64,000 bases of DNA from Pseudomonas guineae (GTDB lineage: Bacteria; Pseudomonadota; Gammaproteobacteria; Pseudomonadales; Pseudomonadaceae). The DNA is taken from contig NZ_FOQL01000001.1 in the NCBI RefSeq assembly GCF_900113745.1, forward strand, positions 1,488,001 through 1,552,000, given 5' to 3'. Made by a program: the position numbers and the translations under genes. Below are positions 18,856-26,832 of the stretch, piece after piece. The notes beneath the pieces were generated by a model. It was not told the origin of the DNA. It saw only the letters and a list, made by a program, of their open reading frames with translations, and searched no databases. Position 1 is the first letter of the stretch. Every line of letters begins with the position of its first letter.

Positions 18856-20328
18856 TCAGCTACCGCTGGCACTGGGCAGGTTGCCCAGACAGTAGTATTT
18901 GATCTGGCTGTATTCATCGAGGCCGTGGCGCGAGCCCTCGCGGCCGAGGCCGGACTGCTTGACCCCACCAAACGGCACGGGCGGGCCGGTCATCTTCACC
19001 GAGTTGACGCTGACCATGCCGAACTCCAGACCGCGCAGCAGGCGCCATACCTGGCGCATGTCGTAGCCATAGACGTAGGCGGCCAAGCCGTACTCGGTAT
19101 CGTTGGCTTGGGTGATCAACTGTTCCAAGTCGTCCCAGGCCAGCACGCCGGCCACCGGGGCAAAGTTCTCCTCGCGGTAGACGCGCATGTCCGCCGTCAC
19201 GTCAGCCAACAGAGTCGGCATAAAGAAATTGCGCCCCGGTGCCTGCTGCTGGTCGCCGACGAGCAACCGCGCACCCTGAGCCACGGCGTCATCAACCAAT
19301 TCCTGGGCTTTGGCCACTGCTTTGGCATTGATCAGTGGCCCCTGATTGACCCCGCGAACCAGGCCGTTGCCGACCGTCAGCTCGCCCATGCGCCGGGCGA
19401 AAGCCGCCAAGAAGGGCTCATACAACGAGCGATGCACAAAAATCCGGTTAGCTGCCAGGCAGTCCTGGCCGGTGGTCTGGAACTTGGCATCAATCGCCGC
19501 CTGGGCAGCCTGCTCCACATCCATGTCCGGCAGCACGATAAAGGGTGCGTTACCGCCCAGTTCCATCGAACACTTCTTCACCGTGGTCGCGGCCTGTTGC
19601 AGCAGCAAGCGGCCGACCCGGGTTGAGCCGGTGAAGGACAGTGCCTTGACCTTGTCACTGGCGCAGAGCACTTGGGAGACCATCTGCGGCTCACCCGTGA
19701 TGACGTTGAACACCCCGGCGGGGAAGCCAGCACGCTCAGCCAACTCGGCCAAGGCCAGGGCGGAAAACGGCGTCTCGCCTGCAGGTTTGACTAATACGGT
19801 GCAACCGGCCGCTAACGCGGCAGCCGCCTTGCGGGTGATCATCGCGCAGGGGAAATTCCACGGCGTAATCAGCGCAGCGACGCCGATCGGCTCGCGCACG
19901 CTACCCAGCTGGGCATTGGCGATATGACTGGGAATCGTATCGCCGTAGGCGCGCCGCGCCTCCTCGGCGAACCAGCGGATAAAGGAGGCGGCGTAGTCGA
20001 TCTCGCCACGCGACTCATCCAGAGGCTTGCCCTGCTCCAGGGTCATCAACCGGGCCAGGTCTTCCTTGTTCTCCAGCAACAGATCGTGCCACGTGTTGAG
20101 GATCACGCTGCGGGCATCCAGCGACAGCGCGCGCCAAGCCGGGAACGCGGCGTGCGCTGCATCGATGGCCTGCTCAATCTGCTGGACGTCGAGCTGCGCG
20201 CAACGGCCGATGGTGTCTTCACTCGCCGGATCGATAACGGCTTCATCTTGGCCGTCATTACCGGCGACCCATTTACCGTTGACGTAGGCCAACTGGCGAA
20301 CCAGGCGCGGATCTTTAAGCATGTGCAT
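18856..20328 (-). CDS. doeC: NAD(P)-dependent semialdehyde dehydrogenase of ectoine breakdown
   Basis: Aldehyde dehydrogenase of the succinate-semialdehyde dehydrogenase (GabD) class, 490 residues. Catalytic C290 is in TTGQDCLAANR, general base E256 in SMELGGNAPFIV, and the cofactor region has FTGSTRVGRLL. In ectoine clusters this enzyme (DoeC) oxidises aspartate semialdehyde to aspartate, which enters central metabolism. The ATG at 20328 has GGGGAGG 6 nt before it. It lies between doeX and doeD on the same strand. A role in 4-aminobutyrate breakdown cannot be excluded by sequence. Confidence 0.88.
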   Translation of the reverse strand: MHMLKDPRLVRQLAYVNGKWVAGNDGQDEAVIDPASEDTIGRCAQLDVQQIEQAIDAAHAAFPAWRALSLDARSVILNTWHDLLLENKEDLARLMTLEQGKPLDESRGEIDYAASFIRWFAEEARRAYGDTIPSHIANAQLGSVREPIGVAALITPWNFPCAMITRKAAAALAAGCTVLVKPAGETPFSALALAELAERAGFPAGVFNVITGEPQMVSQVLCASDKVKALSFTGSTRVGRLLLQQAATTVKKCSMELGGNAPFIVLPDMDVEQAAQAAIDAKFQTTGQDCLAANRIFVHRSLYEPFLAAFARRMGELTVGNGLVRGVNQGPLINAKAVAKAQELVDDAVAQGARLLVGDQQQAPGRNFFMPTLLADVTADMRVYREENFAPVAGVLAWDDLEQLITQANDTEYGLAAYVYGYDMRQVWRLLRGLEFGMVSVNSVKMTGPPVPFGGVKQSGLGREGSRHGLDEYSQIKYYCLGNLPSASGS

Positions 20329-20551
20329 GGACAGCCTCCCCTTTGCTGCTCTGGTCGCGACGTGTTCGCGGCCAGAGCGTGGTGCGTGTGTATGGCTTCC
20401 ACTTTAGGGCTTGTCGGGCTGCGGCTTTTTCTCTTCAGGGCATGGTTGAGCTGGGTTTTTTTTCTTTGCCGGTGGATTGCCGAAGGTTTTTTCTGTGCTG
20501 GGGCGCGGCGAGAAATGGACGGGCTGTCGCGGGGAGTTTAGAGGCGCTCGC

Positions 20552-21028
20552 TTACTCTTCTTCACCGTCGAGCAGCAACGGCGGCTCGCTGCGTTTGATG
20601 GTTTTGGTGACGATGTAGGTGAAGTAGCGCTCGATACCGAGATCGGCCATCAGCCAGCGATCGATCAGGCGCTGATACTGGTCAATGTCACGCGCCATGA
20701 CCTTGACGATGTAATCGATACCGCCGCCGGTGGCGTAGCACTCGGTGACTTCGGGGCAGTCCAGCATGGCCCTCTCGAAGCGCTGAAAGGCTTCGCGGCT
20801 GTGTTGTTTGAGGCTGATTTCGACCATTACGGCGGCACGCTTGAACAGGATCTCGGTATCCAACTGCGCGCCATAACCGCGAATAATACCGGCTTCTTCG
20901 AGGCGTTTGACCCGCTCCCAGCAGGGGCTGATCGACAGGCTGATGGCTTCGGCCAGGCTGGATTTGGTAATGCGCCCGTTGCTCTGCAGGATGCGCAAAA
21001 TCTTCAGGTCGTAACTGTCCAGACGCAT
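20552..21028 (-). CDS. doeX: Lrp/AsnC-family regulator of ectoine catabolism
   Basis: Feast/famine regulator of the Lrp/AsnC family, 158 residues. The N-terminal helix-turn-helix is SYDLKILRILQSNGRITKSS followed by LAEAISLSISPCWERVKRLE. The C-terminal half is the ligand-binding RAM domain (VEISLKQHS to VMARDIDQYQRL). Ectoine clusters commonly include such a regulator (DoeX/AsnC), which in known cases acts with the MocR-type regulator. The ATG at 21028 has GGAG 7 nt upstream; a longer frame to 21220 runs through the terminator of the preceding gene and is rejected. The 223-bp gap to doeC has T-rich runs but no gene. Confidence 0.87.
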   Translation of the reverse strand: MRLDSYDLKILRILQSNGRITKSSLAEAISLSISPCWERVKRLEEAGIIRGYGAQLDTEILFKRAAVMVEISLKQHSREAFQRFERAMLDCPEVTECYATGGGIDYIVKVMARDIDQYQRLIDRWLMADLGIERYFTYIVTKTIKRSEPPLLLDGEEE

Positions 21029-21065
21029 AAAACGCTCCGGCACAGGACTGGCCTGCGCAACAGAT

Positions 21066-21096
21066 ATGACAAAGCCGGCGAGTAACCCCGCCGGCT
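21066..21096 (-). terminator. Terminator after the ectoine TRAP binding-protein gene
   Basis: Perfect 8-bp stem AGCCGGCG/CGCCGGCT (21073-21080 and 21089-21096) with an 8-nt loop. On the minus strand it is followed by TTTGTC. It lies 20 bp beyond the binding-protein stop and before doeX. Partial termination here would give an excess of binding protein over the enzymes downstream. Confidence 0.65.
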
Positions 21097-21116
21097 CACG
21101 GATGACGATTCGTCGC

Positions 21117-22154
21117 TTAGTATTTCTCTTCCAGCTTGACGATCTCAGCTTCCAGCGACTGCAGGGCGCTGCCGGCTTCTGGCCCAGCCAGCTCAACCAG
21201 CTTGTCACGCAGCGGCGCACTGGCCTCGCGGAAAGTGGCCTGTTCTGCCTCGTTCAAGTGCACAACCTGGATACCTGGTTTGGCCTTCTTGATCTTCTCA
21301 AGACGCTCTTGGTTGTAGGTAGCCTGGGTTTCGAAGATGTATGGCGCCAGCTCGCTAATGGTCTCGTCGATGATGGTGCGTTGAGCGGCCGGCAAACCCT
21401 GGTACCAGGACTCGCTAGACAACACGGCGACGGTGAACTGCTGATGACCGGACCAGGTCAGCACGTCGGTGACTTCGTAGAACTTCATCTCTTCGATGGC
21501 GAAGATCGGGTTCTCTTGGCCGTCGATCATTTTCAGCTGCAAGGCGCCATACACCTCGGAATACGGCAGCGGGGTGGGCACTGCGCCGAACGACTTGTAA
21601 GTTTCCACCAGCATCGGCGACGCCATCACGCGCATCTTCACGTTATCGAAGTCGGCGGGCTTGCGTACCTCTTTGTTGGTGGTCCAGACCATTTCGCCTT
21701 CGGGGTACATGCTCAGCAGACGTAAATTGCGGGTCTTCAGCTTGTCGGCCATGGGCCCGTAGATGGTCGGGCTCGCAGTCAGCAACTCCTGGTTAACCTT
21801 GTTGTTCTGCGACAACAGGTAGGGCATGGAGAACACCTGCATCGACGGCGCAGTGGAGCCGAGGATACCGGTGGAGCCGTGAGTGAACTGCAGCACGCCA
21901 TTGGCCACCAGCTCGGTAAGGTCTTCCGACTCGCCTAGGGCGCCATAGGGGTAGACGGTGACGCTGATGTCGCCACCGCTCTTTTCTTCCACCAGCTGCT
22001 TGAACTTCTGCGCGTAGGCGTCCTGCACGCTACCGCTGATCTCTTCCAGGGCGAACTTCCACTCGTCCGCCGCTGCCAGACTCGCCTGGCCAGCTAAGGC
22101 CAGGCCCATTGCCGCGGCCAGGGCCGCTTTCTTCATTGTGCTGAACTTGCTCAT
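21117..22154 (-). CDS. uehA: TRAP transporter substrate-binding protein, ectoine type
   Basis: Periplasmic binding protein of the DctP family, probably capturing ectoine and hydroxyectoine. The signal peptide covers roughly residues 1-28 (cleavage near SLAAA). Mature-protein features recall TeaA/UehA: GALGESEDLTELVANGVLQF, YPEGEMVWTTNKE, FDNVKMRVMASPMLVETY and EVYGALQLKMIDGQENPI. GGAG lies 8 nt before the ATG. The matching membrane subunits are not adjacent; they are on the other strand after enuR (26285-28116). Placement between doeB and doeX ties it to ectoine breakdown. The gene symbol is by analogy with Ruegeria. Confidence 0.88.
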   Translation of the reverse strand: MSKFSTMKKAALAAAMGLALAGQASLAAADEWKFALEEISGSVQDAYAQKFKQLVEEKSGGDISVTVYPYGALGESEDLTELVANGVLQFTHGSTGILGSTAPSMQVFSMPYLLSQNNKVNQELLTASPTIYGPMADKLKTRNLRLLSMYPEGEMVWTTNKEVRKPADFDNVKMRVMASPMLVETYKSFGAVPTPLPYSEVYGALQLKMIDGQENPIFAIEEMKFYEVTDVLTWSGHQQFTVAVLSSESWYQGLPAAQRTIIDETISELAPYIFETQATYNQERLEKIKKAKPGIQVVHLNEAEQATFREASAPLRDKLVELAGPEAGSALQSLEAEIVKLEEKY

Positions 22155-22212
22155 GGTGAGGTCTCCGCTTTTTTATTTAGAGATATGCGACTGAGCCTGC
22201 TTGTCTTCAGCC

Positions 22213-23280
22213 TTAAACTACGTCGGCAATCACCGCTAGGGTGTCACCTATGTCCACCAGCGCCGGGAAGCGTCGTGCTACCAACATTCCGGCGCGCTCG
22301 GCGCGGTATTCCACCGCCGGGGTGCCGGTACGCTCGAAGGCATGCACCCGCGCCACCAAATCACCACGCTGCACCCGATCACCCAGACTGAGGGTGAGTT
22401 CGAGAATGCCGCGGTGCACGCTCTGCACATAACAACTGGCGTCAGGCATATCCAGCTGCAGTGCCGGTTCGTCTGCCGACTCCAACTCGCCCTCGATGAT
22501 GCCGGCGAACTTAAGAAAATTGCGCACGCCACGATCAGCCAAGGCCATGGTCTGCGGCGTACTGGTGCCGCCGCCACCCAACTCGGTGGTGACAAACACC
22601 TTGCCCTGGGCTTCCACCGCGGTGTCATACAGCGAGGCGGCATCCAGCTCGAAAAGAATCATGCTGGCGGCCGTGCCAAACACTTTGGCACCCTCGATGC
22701 ACTTGGCTTCCTGCTGCGGGTCGGGTAGCCGGTGGGCCGCAGCGAAGGGCAGGATGTCCAGGGTTTTACCACCGGAGTGGATATCCAAAGCGTAGTCACA
22801 CAGCGGGATCAGGTAGCGCTGGAAATAATCCGCGATGCGCTCGGTCATCGCGCCATGCGGATTACCAGGGAACGAGCGGTTCATATTGCCCTTGTCGATC
22901 GGCGAGGTGCGGCTGCCGTTCTGTACCGCCGGGTAGTTCATCGCGGGGATGATGATCACCCGCCCTTGGACGTCCTCGGCACGCAACTCGCCAGCCAGCT
23001 TGAGCAACGCGGTGATGCCTTCGTACTCGTCACCATGGTTGCCGCCAGTGAGTAACGCGGTCGGGCCGTTGCCGTTCTTCACCACGCTGATGGGGATCAT
23101 GATGCAGCCCCAGGCCGATTGGTCGTGGGAGTACGGCAGCTTGAGGAAGCCGTGCTGCACACCGTCGCGCTCGAAGTCGAGGGTGACGCTGATGGTGCTT
23201 TCACCGACCTCGGCGATGGTCGAAAGACTGGTCGCCTGCAGCTCGGAGTCGGGGGAAATATTCATTAGCGCGGCGCTCAT
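22213..23280 (-). CDS. doeB: N-alpha-acetyl-L-2,4-diaminobutyrate deacetylase
   Basis: Zinc deacetylase of the succinylglutamate desuccinylase/aspartoacylase family. It removes acetyl from N-alpha-acetyl-L-2,4-diaminobutyrate, the product of DoeA, to give diaminobutyrate and acetate. The zinc ligands are visible: H82 and E85 in GGNHGDE and H168 in DIHSGG. The 355-residue product is also known as EutE. The start codon follows the doeA stop by one base, so the two are translationally coupled. It could be misread as a generic peptidase M14-like protein. Confidence 0.93.
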   Translation of the reverse strand: MSAALMNISPDSELQATSLSTIAEVGESTISVTLDFERDGVQHGFLKLPYSHDQSAWGCIMIPISVVKNGNGPTALLTGGNHGDEYEGITALLKLAGELRAEDVQGRVIIIPAMNYPAVQNGSRTSPIDKGNMNRSFPGNPHGAMTERIADYFQRYLIPLCDYALDIHSGGKTLDILPFAAAHRLPDPQQEAKCIEGAKVFGTAASMILFELDAASLYDTAVEAQGKVFVTTELGGGGTSTPQTMALADRGVRNFLKFAGIIEGELESADEPALQLDMPDASCYVQSVHRGILELTLSLGDRVQRGDLVARVHAFERTGTPAVEYRAERAGMLVARRFPALVDIGDTLAVIADVV

Positions 23281-23281
23281 A

Positions 23282-24469
23282 TCAGGCTTTCACGAACAAT
23301 TGGCGCGGGTAGTCGCAGAGGGTTTCTGCGCCGCTGTCGGTGATCAGGATGCTTTCGGTGGTCTCCAGCCCCCAATCGTCTAGCCATAGGCCCGGCATGA
23401 AGTGAAACGTCATACCCGGCTGCAACACCGTGGTGTCGCTCTCGCGCAAGCTCATGGTGCGCTCGCCCCAATCCGGCGGATAACTCAGACCAATCGGGTA
23501 ACCGCAACGGTTGTCGCCGCGGTCGTAACCGTAACGGCGCAGGGTGCTGTTCAGTTCGCGGGCGATATCACCGCAGGTGTTGCCGGGTTTAGCCACCGCC
23601 AGACCTGCTTCGAGACCGGCGTTGATCGCCTCCTCGGCCTTGCGAAACGCCGCAGAAGGCTCGCCCAGGTAGACGGTGCGTGACAGCGGACAGTGGTAGC
23701 GCTTATGGCAACCGGCGATTTCGAAAAAGGTGCCTTCGCCTTTTTTGAACGGCCGATCATCCCAGGTCAGGTGCGGCGCCGAAGCGTCCTTGCCCGACGG
23801 CAGCATGGGTACGATGGCTGGGTAATCGCCGAACTTGCCGTCATGGCCGACACAGGCGACCCGGTAAATCTCGCCGACCAGCACGTTCTTCGGCAGGCCT
23901 GGCTCGATCATCTCAACGATGGCGCGGTGCATGTTCTCAACGATGCGCGCGGCAACGCGCATGTATTCGACTTCCTGAGAGGACTTGATCGCCCGGCACC
24001 AGTTGACCAGACCGGTGGCGTCCACCAACTGAGCCTGGGGCAAGCCGCGCAGCAGCGCCTGGTGCGAGGTGGCGCTGTAGTAATAGTTGTCCATCTCGAC
24101 GCCGATCACGCCAGTGGTCCAACCCCGTGCCGGCAGCACTTGCTCGCACAAATAGTCGAGAGCATGGTGCGGCGGGTTCATCACATAGCGGTCGCTGTAG
24201 GAGGCGATATCCTCCTCCGGTAAATAAACGGTGCGTCGTGCGCCGTTGGCGTCGATGCCGCGGCCATACCACAGCGGGTTGCCACGCTGGCCGACCACTG
24301 CGCACTGCGGCGTATAAAAGGACCAGCCGTCATAACCGGTGAGCCAGGCCATGTTGGACGGATCGTGAACGATCAGCGTCTCAATCTCCCGCTCGGCCAT
24401 GGCAGCACGCACCTTGGCCAGTCGCTGGGCGTACTCTTCACGGCTGAAATTCAACGCAATTTCACTCAT
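23282..24469 (-). CDS. doeA: Ectoine hydrolase
   Basis: Opens the ectoine ring by hydrolysis to give N-alpha-acetyl-L-2,4-diaminobutyrate (DoeA, also EutD). The 395-residue product has the M24 creatinase/aminopeptidase P fold: an N-terminal domain with VHDPSNMAWLTGYDGWSFYT, and a C-terminal pita-bread domain with GTFFEIAGCHKRYHCPLSRT and GMTFHFMPGLWLDDWG. The usual five metal ligands of M24 peptidases are not all seen, as expected for the creatinase branch. The ATG at 24469 is preferred to an upstream frame to 24523. It is the first gene of the minus-strand catabolic operon, divergent from enuR. Confidence 0.93.
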   Translation of the reverse strand: MSEIALNFSREEYAQRLAKVRAAMAEREIETLIVHDPSNMAWLTGYDGWSFYTPQCAVVGQRGNPLWYGRGIDANGARRTVYLPEEDIASYSDRYVMNPPHHALDYLCEQVLPARGWTTGVIGVEMDNYYYSATSHQALLRGLPQAQLVDATGLVNWCRAIKSSQEVEYMRVAARIVENMHRAIVEMIEPGLPKNVLVGEIYRVACVGHDGKFGDYPAIVPMLPSGKDASAPHLTWDDRPFKKGEGTFFEIAGCHKRYHCPLSRTVYLGEPSAAFRKAEEAINAGLEAGLAVAKPGNTCGDIARELNSTLRRYGYDRGDNRCGYPIGLSYPPDWGERTMSLRESDTTVLQPGMTFHFMPGLWLDDWGLETTESILITDSGAETLCDYPRQLFVKA

Positions 24470-24610
24470 GACACCATCTCGATAACGAACGCTAAGGCGT
24501 TCAGGCCTATACCAGTCCGCCAAATCGCATCCAGGCGGACGACATTACTAAGGCGCTTCGACGGCAATCCGTCTTTGTGCCCACCAGAGTCGAGAACGAA
24601 TCTGGTATGC

Positions 24611-24666
24611 GGTCAGCTGACCACATGTGGAGAAATTGTACTGATATCTGCTAAAGTGACCGTCAC
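24611..24666. promoter_or_regulatory. Palindrome cluster between doeA and enuR
   Basis: Three palindromes stand close together: GGTCAGCTGACC (24611-24622), CCACATGTGG (24621-24630, sharing two bases with the first) and GTGAC-C-GTCAC (24656-24666). GGTCA/TGACC occurs six times between 24611 and 24750. They are candidate operators for EnuR and/or DoeX. On the minus strand TTGTGA and TATCAG with 16-bp spacing overlap the third palindrome and could be the doeA promoter, but this is weak. Confidence 0.5.
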
Positions 24667-24671
24667 AAATA

Positions 24672-24752
24672 CAGGTCAATTGCCTTCGAGGCCCATACTA
24701 TGACCATTACAATCATCGTCAAGAGTTTTATTGTTCTATGACAATTGACCTG
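24672..24752 (+). repeat. 11-bp inverted repeat flanking the enuR leader
   Basis: CAGGTCAATTG (24672-24682) and CAATTGACCTG (24742-24752) are exact inverted copies 59 nt apart. The second arm is codons 2-6 of enuR, so pairing in mRNA would fold next to the enuR start codon. It may instead be two halves of a protein-binding site. Confidence 0.6.
24700..24741 (+). CDS. Possible 13-residue leader peptide of enuR
   Basis: Short ORF encoding MTITIIVKSFIVL. It has a GAGG ribosome site 8 nt upstream, whereas enuR itself has only AAGAG at a long distance. Its stop codon overlaps the enuR start (ATGA), so translation of enuR may depend on it. It lies inside the loop of the inverted repeat described above. 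Expression is unproven. Confidence 0.4.
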   Translation: MTITIIVKSFIVL

Positions 24753-26138
24753 AAACCCTTTATCCGCTCCGGCCAGCCCAAGTACCTGGCCATCGGCAAC
24801 GCCCTGAGCGAGGCAATCAACAGTGGCGTGCTGCTGCCCGGCAGCAAGCTGCCGACTCACCGCGAGCTGGCAGAAACCCTAGGCGTTAGCGTGCAGACGG
24901 TGAGTAATGCTTATGCCCACGCCGAGAAGCAGGGTGCTATTTACGCCCAAGTGGGCAGTGGCACCTTCGTGCGCAGCCGTCACGTCAGTCACGAGTCCGA
25001 CTACCTGTCCACCGACGAGCATGAAGACCCCAGCCGCGGCATTGATCTGTCAACTGCCCACCCGGTGTGTACCCCGCGTCACGTCAAGCTCTACCGCGAA
25101 AGCCTGATGCGCTTAGCCCGCGAAGGCCGTGATGATTTCATCACCTCGTTCCACCCGACTCAGGGCCTGACCCACCATCGCGAGGTGGTCTGCGCCTGGC
25201 TGGCGCAGCAGAAGATGCCGGCCAACCCGGACCACATGCTGTTCTGCAATGGCGCTGCGCATGCCCTGACCATCGCTATGGCTACGGTGGTCAATCCCGG
25301 CGATACGGTGTTCTGCGAACGGGAGACCTGCATGTTGCTGCTGGCGCTGGCACAGACCCTGCACTTCAAACTCAAGGGCCTGGACACCGACGAACAGGGC
25401 CTGCTCCCGGACGCCTTGGAGGCAGCCTGCAAGCAAGGCGGCGCACGGGTACTGTTTTGCACCCCGACCATGAACAACCCGACCAGTGACACCATGAGCC
25501 TTGAGCGCCGCCAGGCGATCGCCGACCTGGCTCGGCGTTATGACCTGACCGTGGTGGAGGACGACGTCTATGGCGCTCTCCAGCCGGACCGCCACCCGCC
25601 GCTGTCGGCACTGATCCCGGAGCGCAGCTTTTACGCCACCAGCCTGACCAAGATCACCCTACCGGGCATGCGCGCCGGCTATCTGGTTACCCCGCCGCAC
25701 CTAGTACAGCAGGCCATTGGCCGCCTACGCAGCACCACCTGGATGGCCACCCTGATGCCCTTTGAAATTGCCAGTTGGTGGATGCAGGACGGCACCTTGG
25801 AGCGCATGGTCGCCTTCCAACAGCAGGAATTCGCGGCGCGCCAGCAGATCGCCCGCGAACTACTCGACGGCTGCCGCTTCAGGGCTCACCCCAATGGCAT
25901 GCACATCTGGGCTGAGCTGCCGGCCCATTGGCAGCCGGAGAAGTTTGCCCGCCGCGCCCGCCAAGAGGGCGTGATGATATTCCCCGCGGAACCCTTTCTG
26001 GCCACGCCTGATCGAGGCAACCAGCATGTCCGCATCAGCTTAGGCGCCGAGCAGAGCCGCTCGCGCCTGCACGCAGGGCTGACCAAGCTCAATGGACTGT
26101 TTAGTGAAATGCCGCCACCAATGCATTTCGTGTTCTAA
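24738..26138 (+). CDS. enuR: MocR/GntR-type regulator of ectoine utilisation
   Basis: Regulator joining a GntR winged helix (residues 1-78; LPTHRELAETLGVSVQTVS) to a fold-type I aminotransferase-like domain. PLP would attach at K305 in ATSLTKITLPGMRAGY. In the Ruegeria protein, PLP-bound EnuR senses N-alpha-acetyl-diaminobutyrate and diaminobutyrate, intermediates made by DoeA and DoeB, and releases repression. That this copy acts the same way is inferred from position: it is divergent from doeA and followed by TRAP membrane genes. The 466-residue length fits. The start lacks a good ribosome site and overlaps a leader ORF. Confidence 0.9.
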   Translation: MTIDLKPFIRSGQPKYLAIGNALSEAINSGVLLPGSKLPTHRELAETLGVSVQTVSNAYAHAEKQGAIYAQVGSGTFVRSRHVSHESDYLSTDEHEDPSRGIDLSTAHPVCTPRHVKLYRESLMRLAREGRDDFITSFHPTQGLTHHREVVCAWLAQQKMPANPDHMLFCNGAAHALTIAMATVVNPGDTVFCERETCMLLLALAQTLHFKLKGLDTDEQGLLPDALEAACKQGGARVLFCTPTMNNPTSDTMSLERRQAIADLARRYDLTVVEDDVYGALQPDRHPPLSALIPERSFYATSLTKITLPGMRAGYLVTPPHLVQQAIGRLRSTTWMATLMPFEIASWWMQDGTLERMVAFQQQEFAARQQIARELLDGCRFRAHPNGMHIWAELPAHWQPEKFARRARQEGVMIFPAEPFLATPDRGNQHVRISLGAEQSRSRLHAGLTKLNGLFSEMPPPMHFVF

Positions 26139-26199
26139 AATAGCGCAGAATCATTACACTCGCACGAAAAAAGCGCGCGTGTACTGATTCAAATATTAA

Positions 26200-26239
26200 T
26201 TGACATGGTTTTTTGCCAGGGATAAGGTCGAGCTTCGAC
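26200..26239 (+). promoter_or_regulatory. Promoter and palindrome before the TRAP membrane genes
   Basis: A perfect -35 TTGACA (26200-26205) is followed after 17 bp by TAAGGT (26223-26228). GTCGA-GCT-TCGAC (26227-26239) overlaps the end of the -10 and would be a suitable repressor site. This suggests the TRAP membrane genes have a promoter separate from enuR. Confidence 0.5.
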
Positions 26240-26284
26240 AATAAAAAAGATGTCCGCTGATACAACAACGGACCAGAGGTGGCT

Positions 26285-26821
26285 ATGTCTTGGTTGCGCA
26301 AGTTGGATTGGCTACTAGAAAAGCTCGAAGCCTTCATACTCGCCGGCGCCATCCTATTGATGGCGCTGAATTCGGTCGGCAATGTGTTCGGCCGCTACCT
26401 GTTCAACCAGAGCTTTTACTTCTCCGAAGAGCTCAACCAGTTCCTCATCATCTTCATCACCTTCACTGGCTGTAGCTATGCAGCACGGCATAGCCGGCAC
26501 ATCAGCATGAGCGCATTCATCGAGCAGCTGAGCGGCAAGCCTGCCGCAGCAAGCCTGCTACTGATCAACCTGAGCACTGCCGTGCTAATGCTTTGGCTGA
26601 CGTGGGCGGCAATCGGCTACGTGGAATCGGCCGCCCGAATCGGTCGTGCGTCCTCGGCCCTGCAACTGCCCATGCACTACATCTATCTGGTGATTCCTCT
26701 AGGGCTGGGCATGACCGGCCTGCAGTTCCTGCGCCATGCCTTCATCCAGCTGCTGGTTCTGCTCGGCCGATGCGAAGCGCCGGCACGCCATATCGACACC
26801 CCTCTACCGCCGCAACCCTGA
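26285..26821 (+). CDS. TRAP transporter small membrane subunit (ectoine)
   Basis: DctQ-type subunit with four membrane helices in 178 residues; the family signature appears as GNVFGRYLFNQSFYFSEELNQ cut over the first and second helices (RYLFNQSFYFSEEL), then AARHSRHISM. It forms the membrane part of the TRAP system with the next gene. The ATG at 26285 has GAGG 5 nt upstream; the frame also opens at a GTG (26279) that overlaps that site. I infer that it works with the UehA-like protein encoded about 4 kb away on the other strand. Confidence 0.88.
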   Translation: MSWLRKLDWLLEKLEAFILAGAILLMALNSVGNVFGRYLFNQSFYFSEELNQFLIIFITFTGCSYAARHSRHISMSAFIEQLSGKPAAASLLLINLSTAVLMLWLTWAAIGYVESAARIGRASSALQLPMHYIYLVIPLGLGMTGLQFLRHAFIQLLVLLGRCEAPARHIDTPLPPQP

Positions 26822-26832
26822 GTCCTGCCGCC

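Noticed and set aside
20329..20551. Possible small gene or terminator in the T-rich gap between doeX and doeC
   Set aside because: Open frames there have no ribosome site or recognisable product, and the T-runs are not preceded by a stable hairpin on the minus strand.
21029..21220. N-terminal extension of the Lrp-type regulator
   Set aside because: Runs through a terminator hairpin and into the binding-protein gene; the ATG at 21028 fits Lrp proteins and has a good ribosome site.
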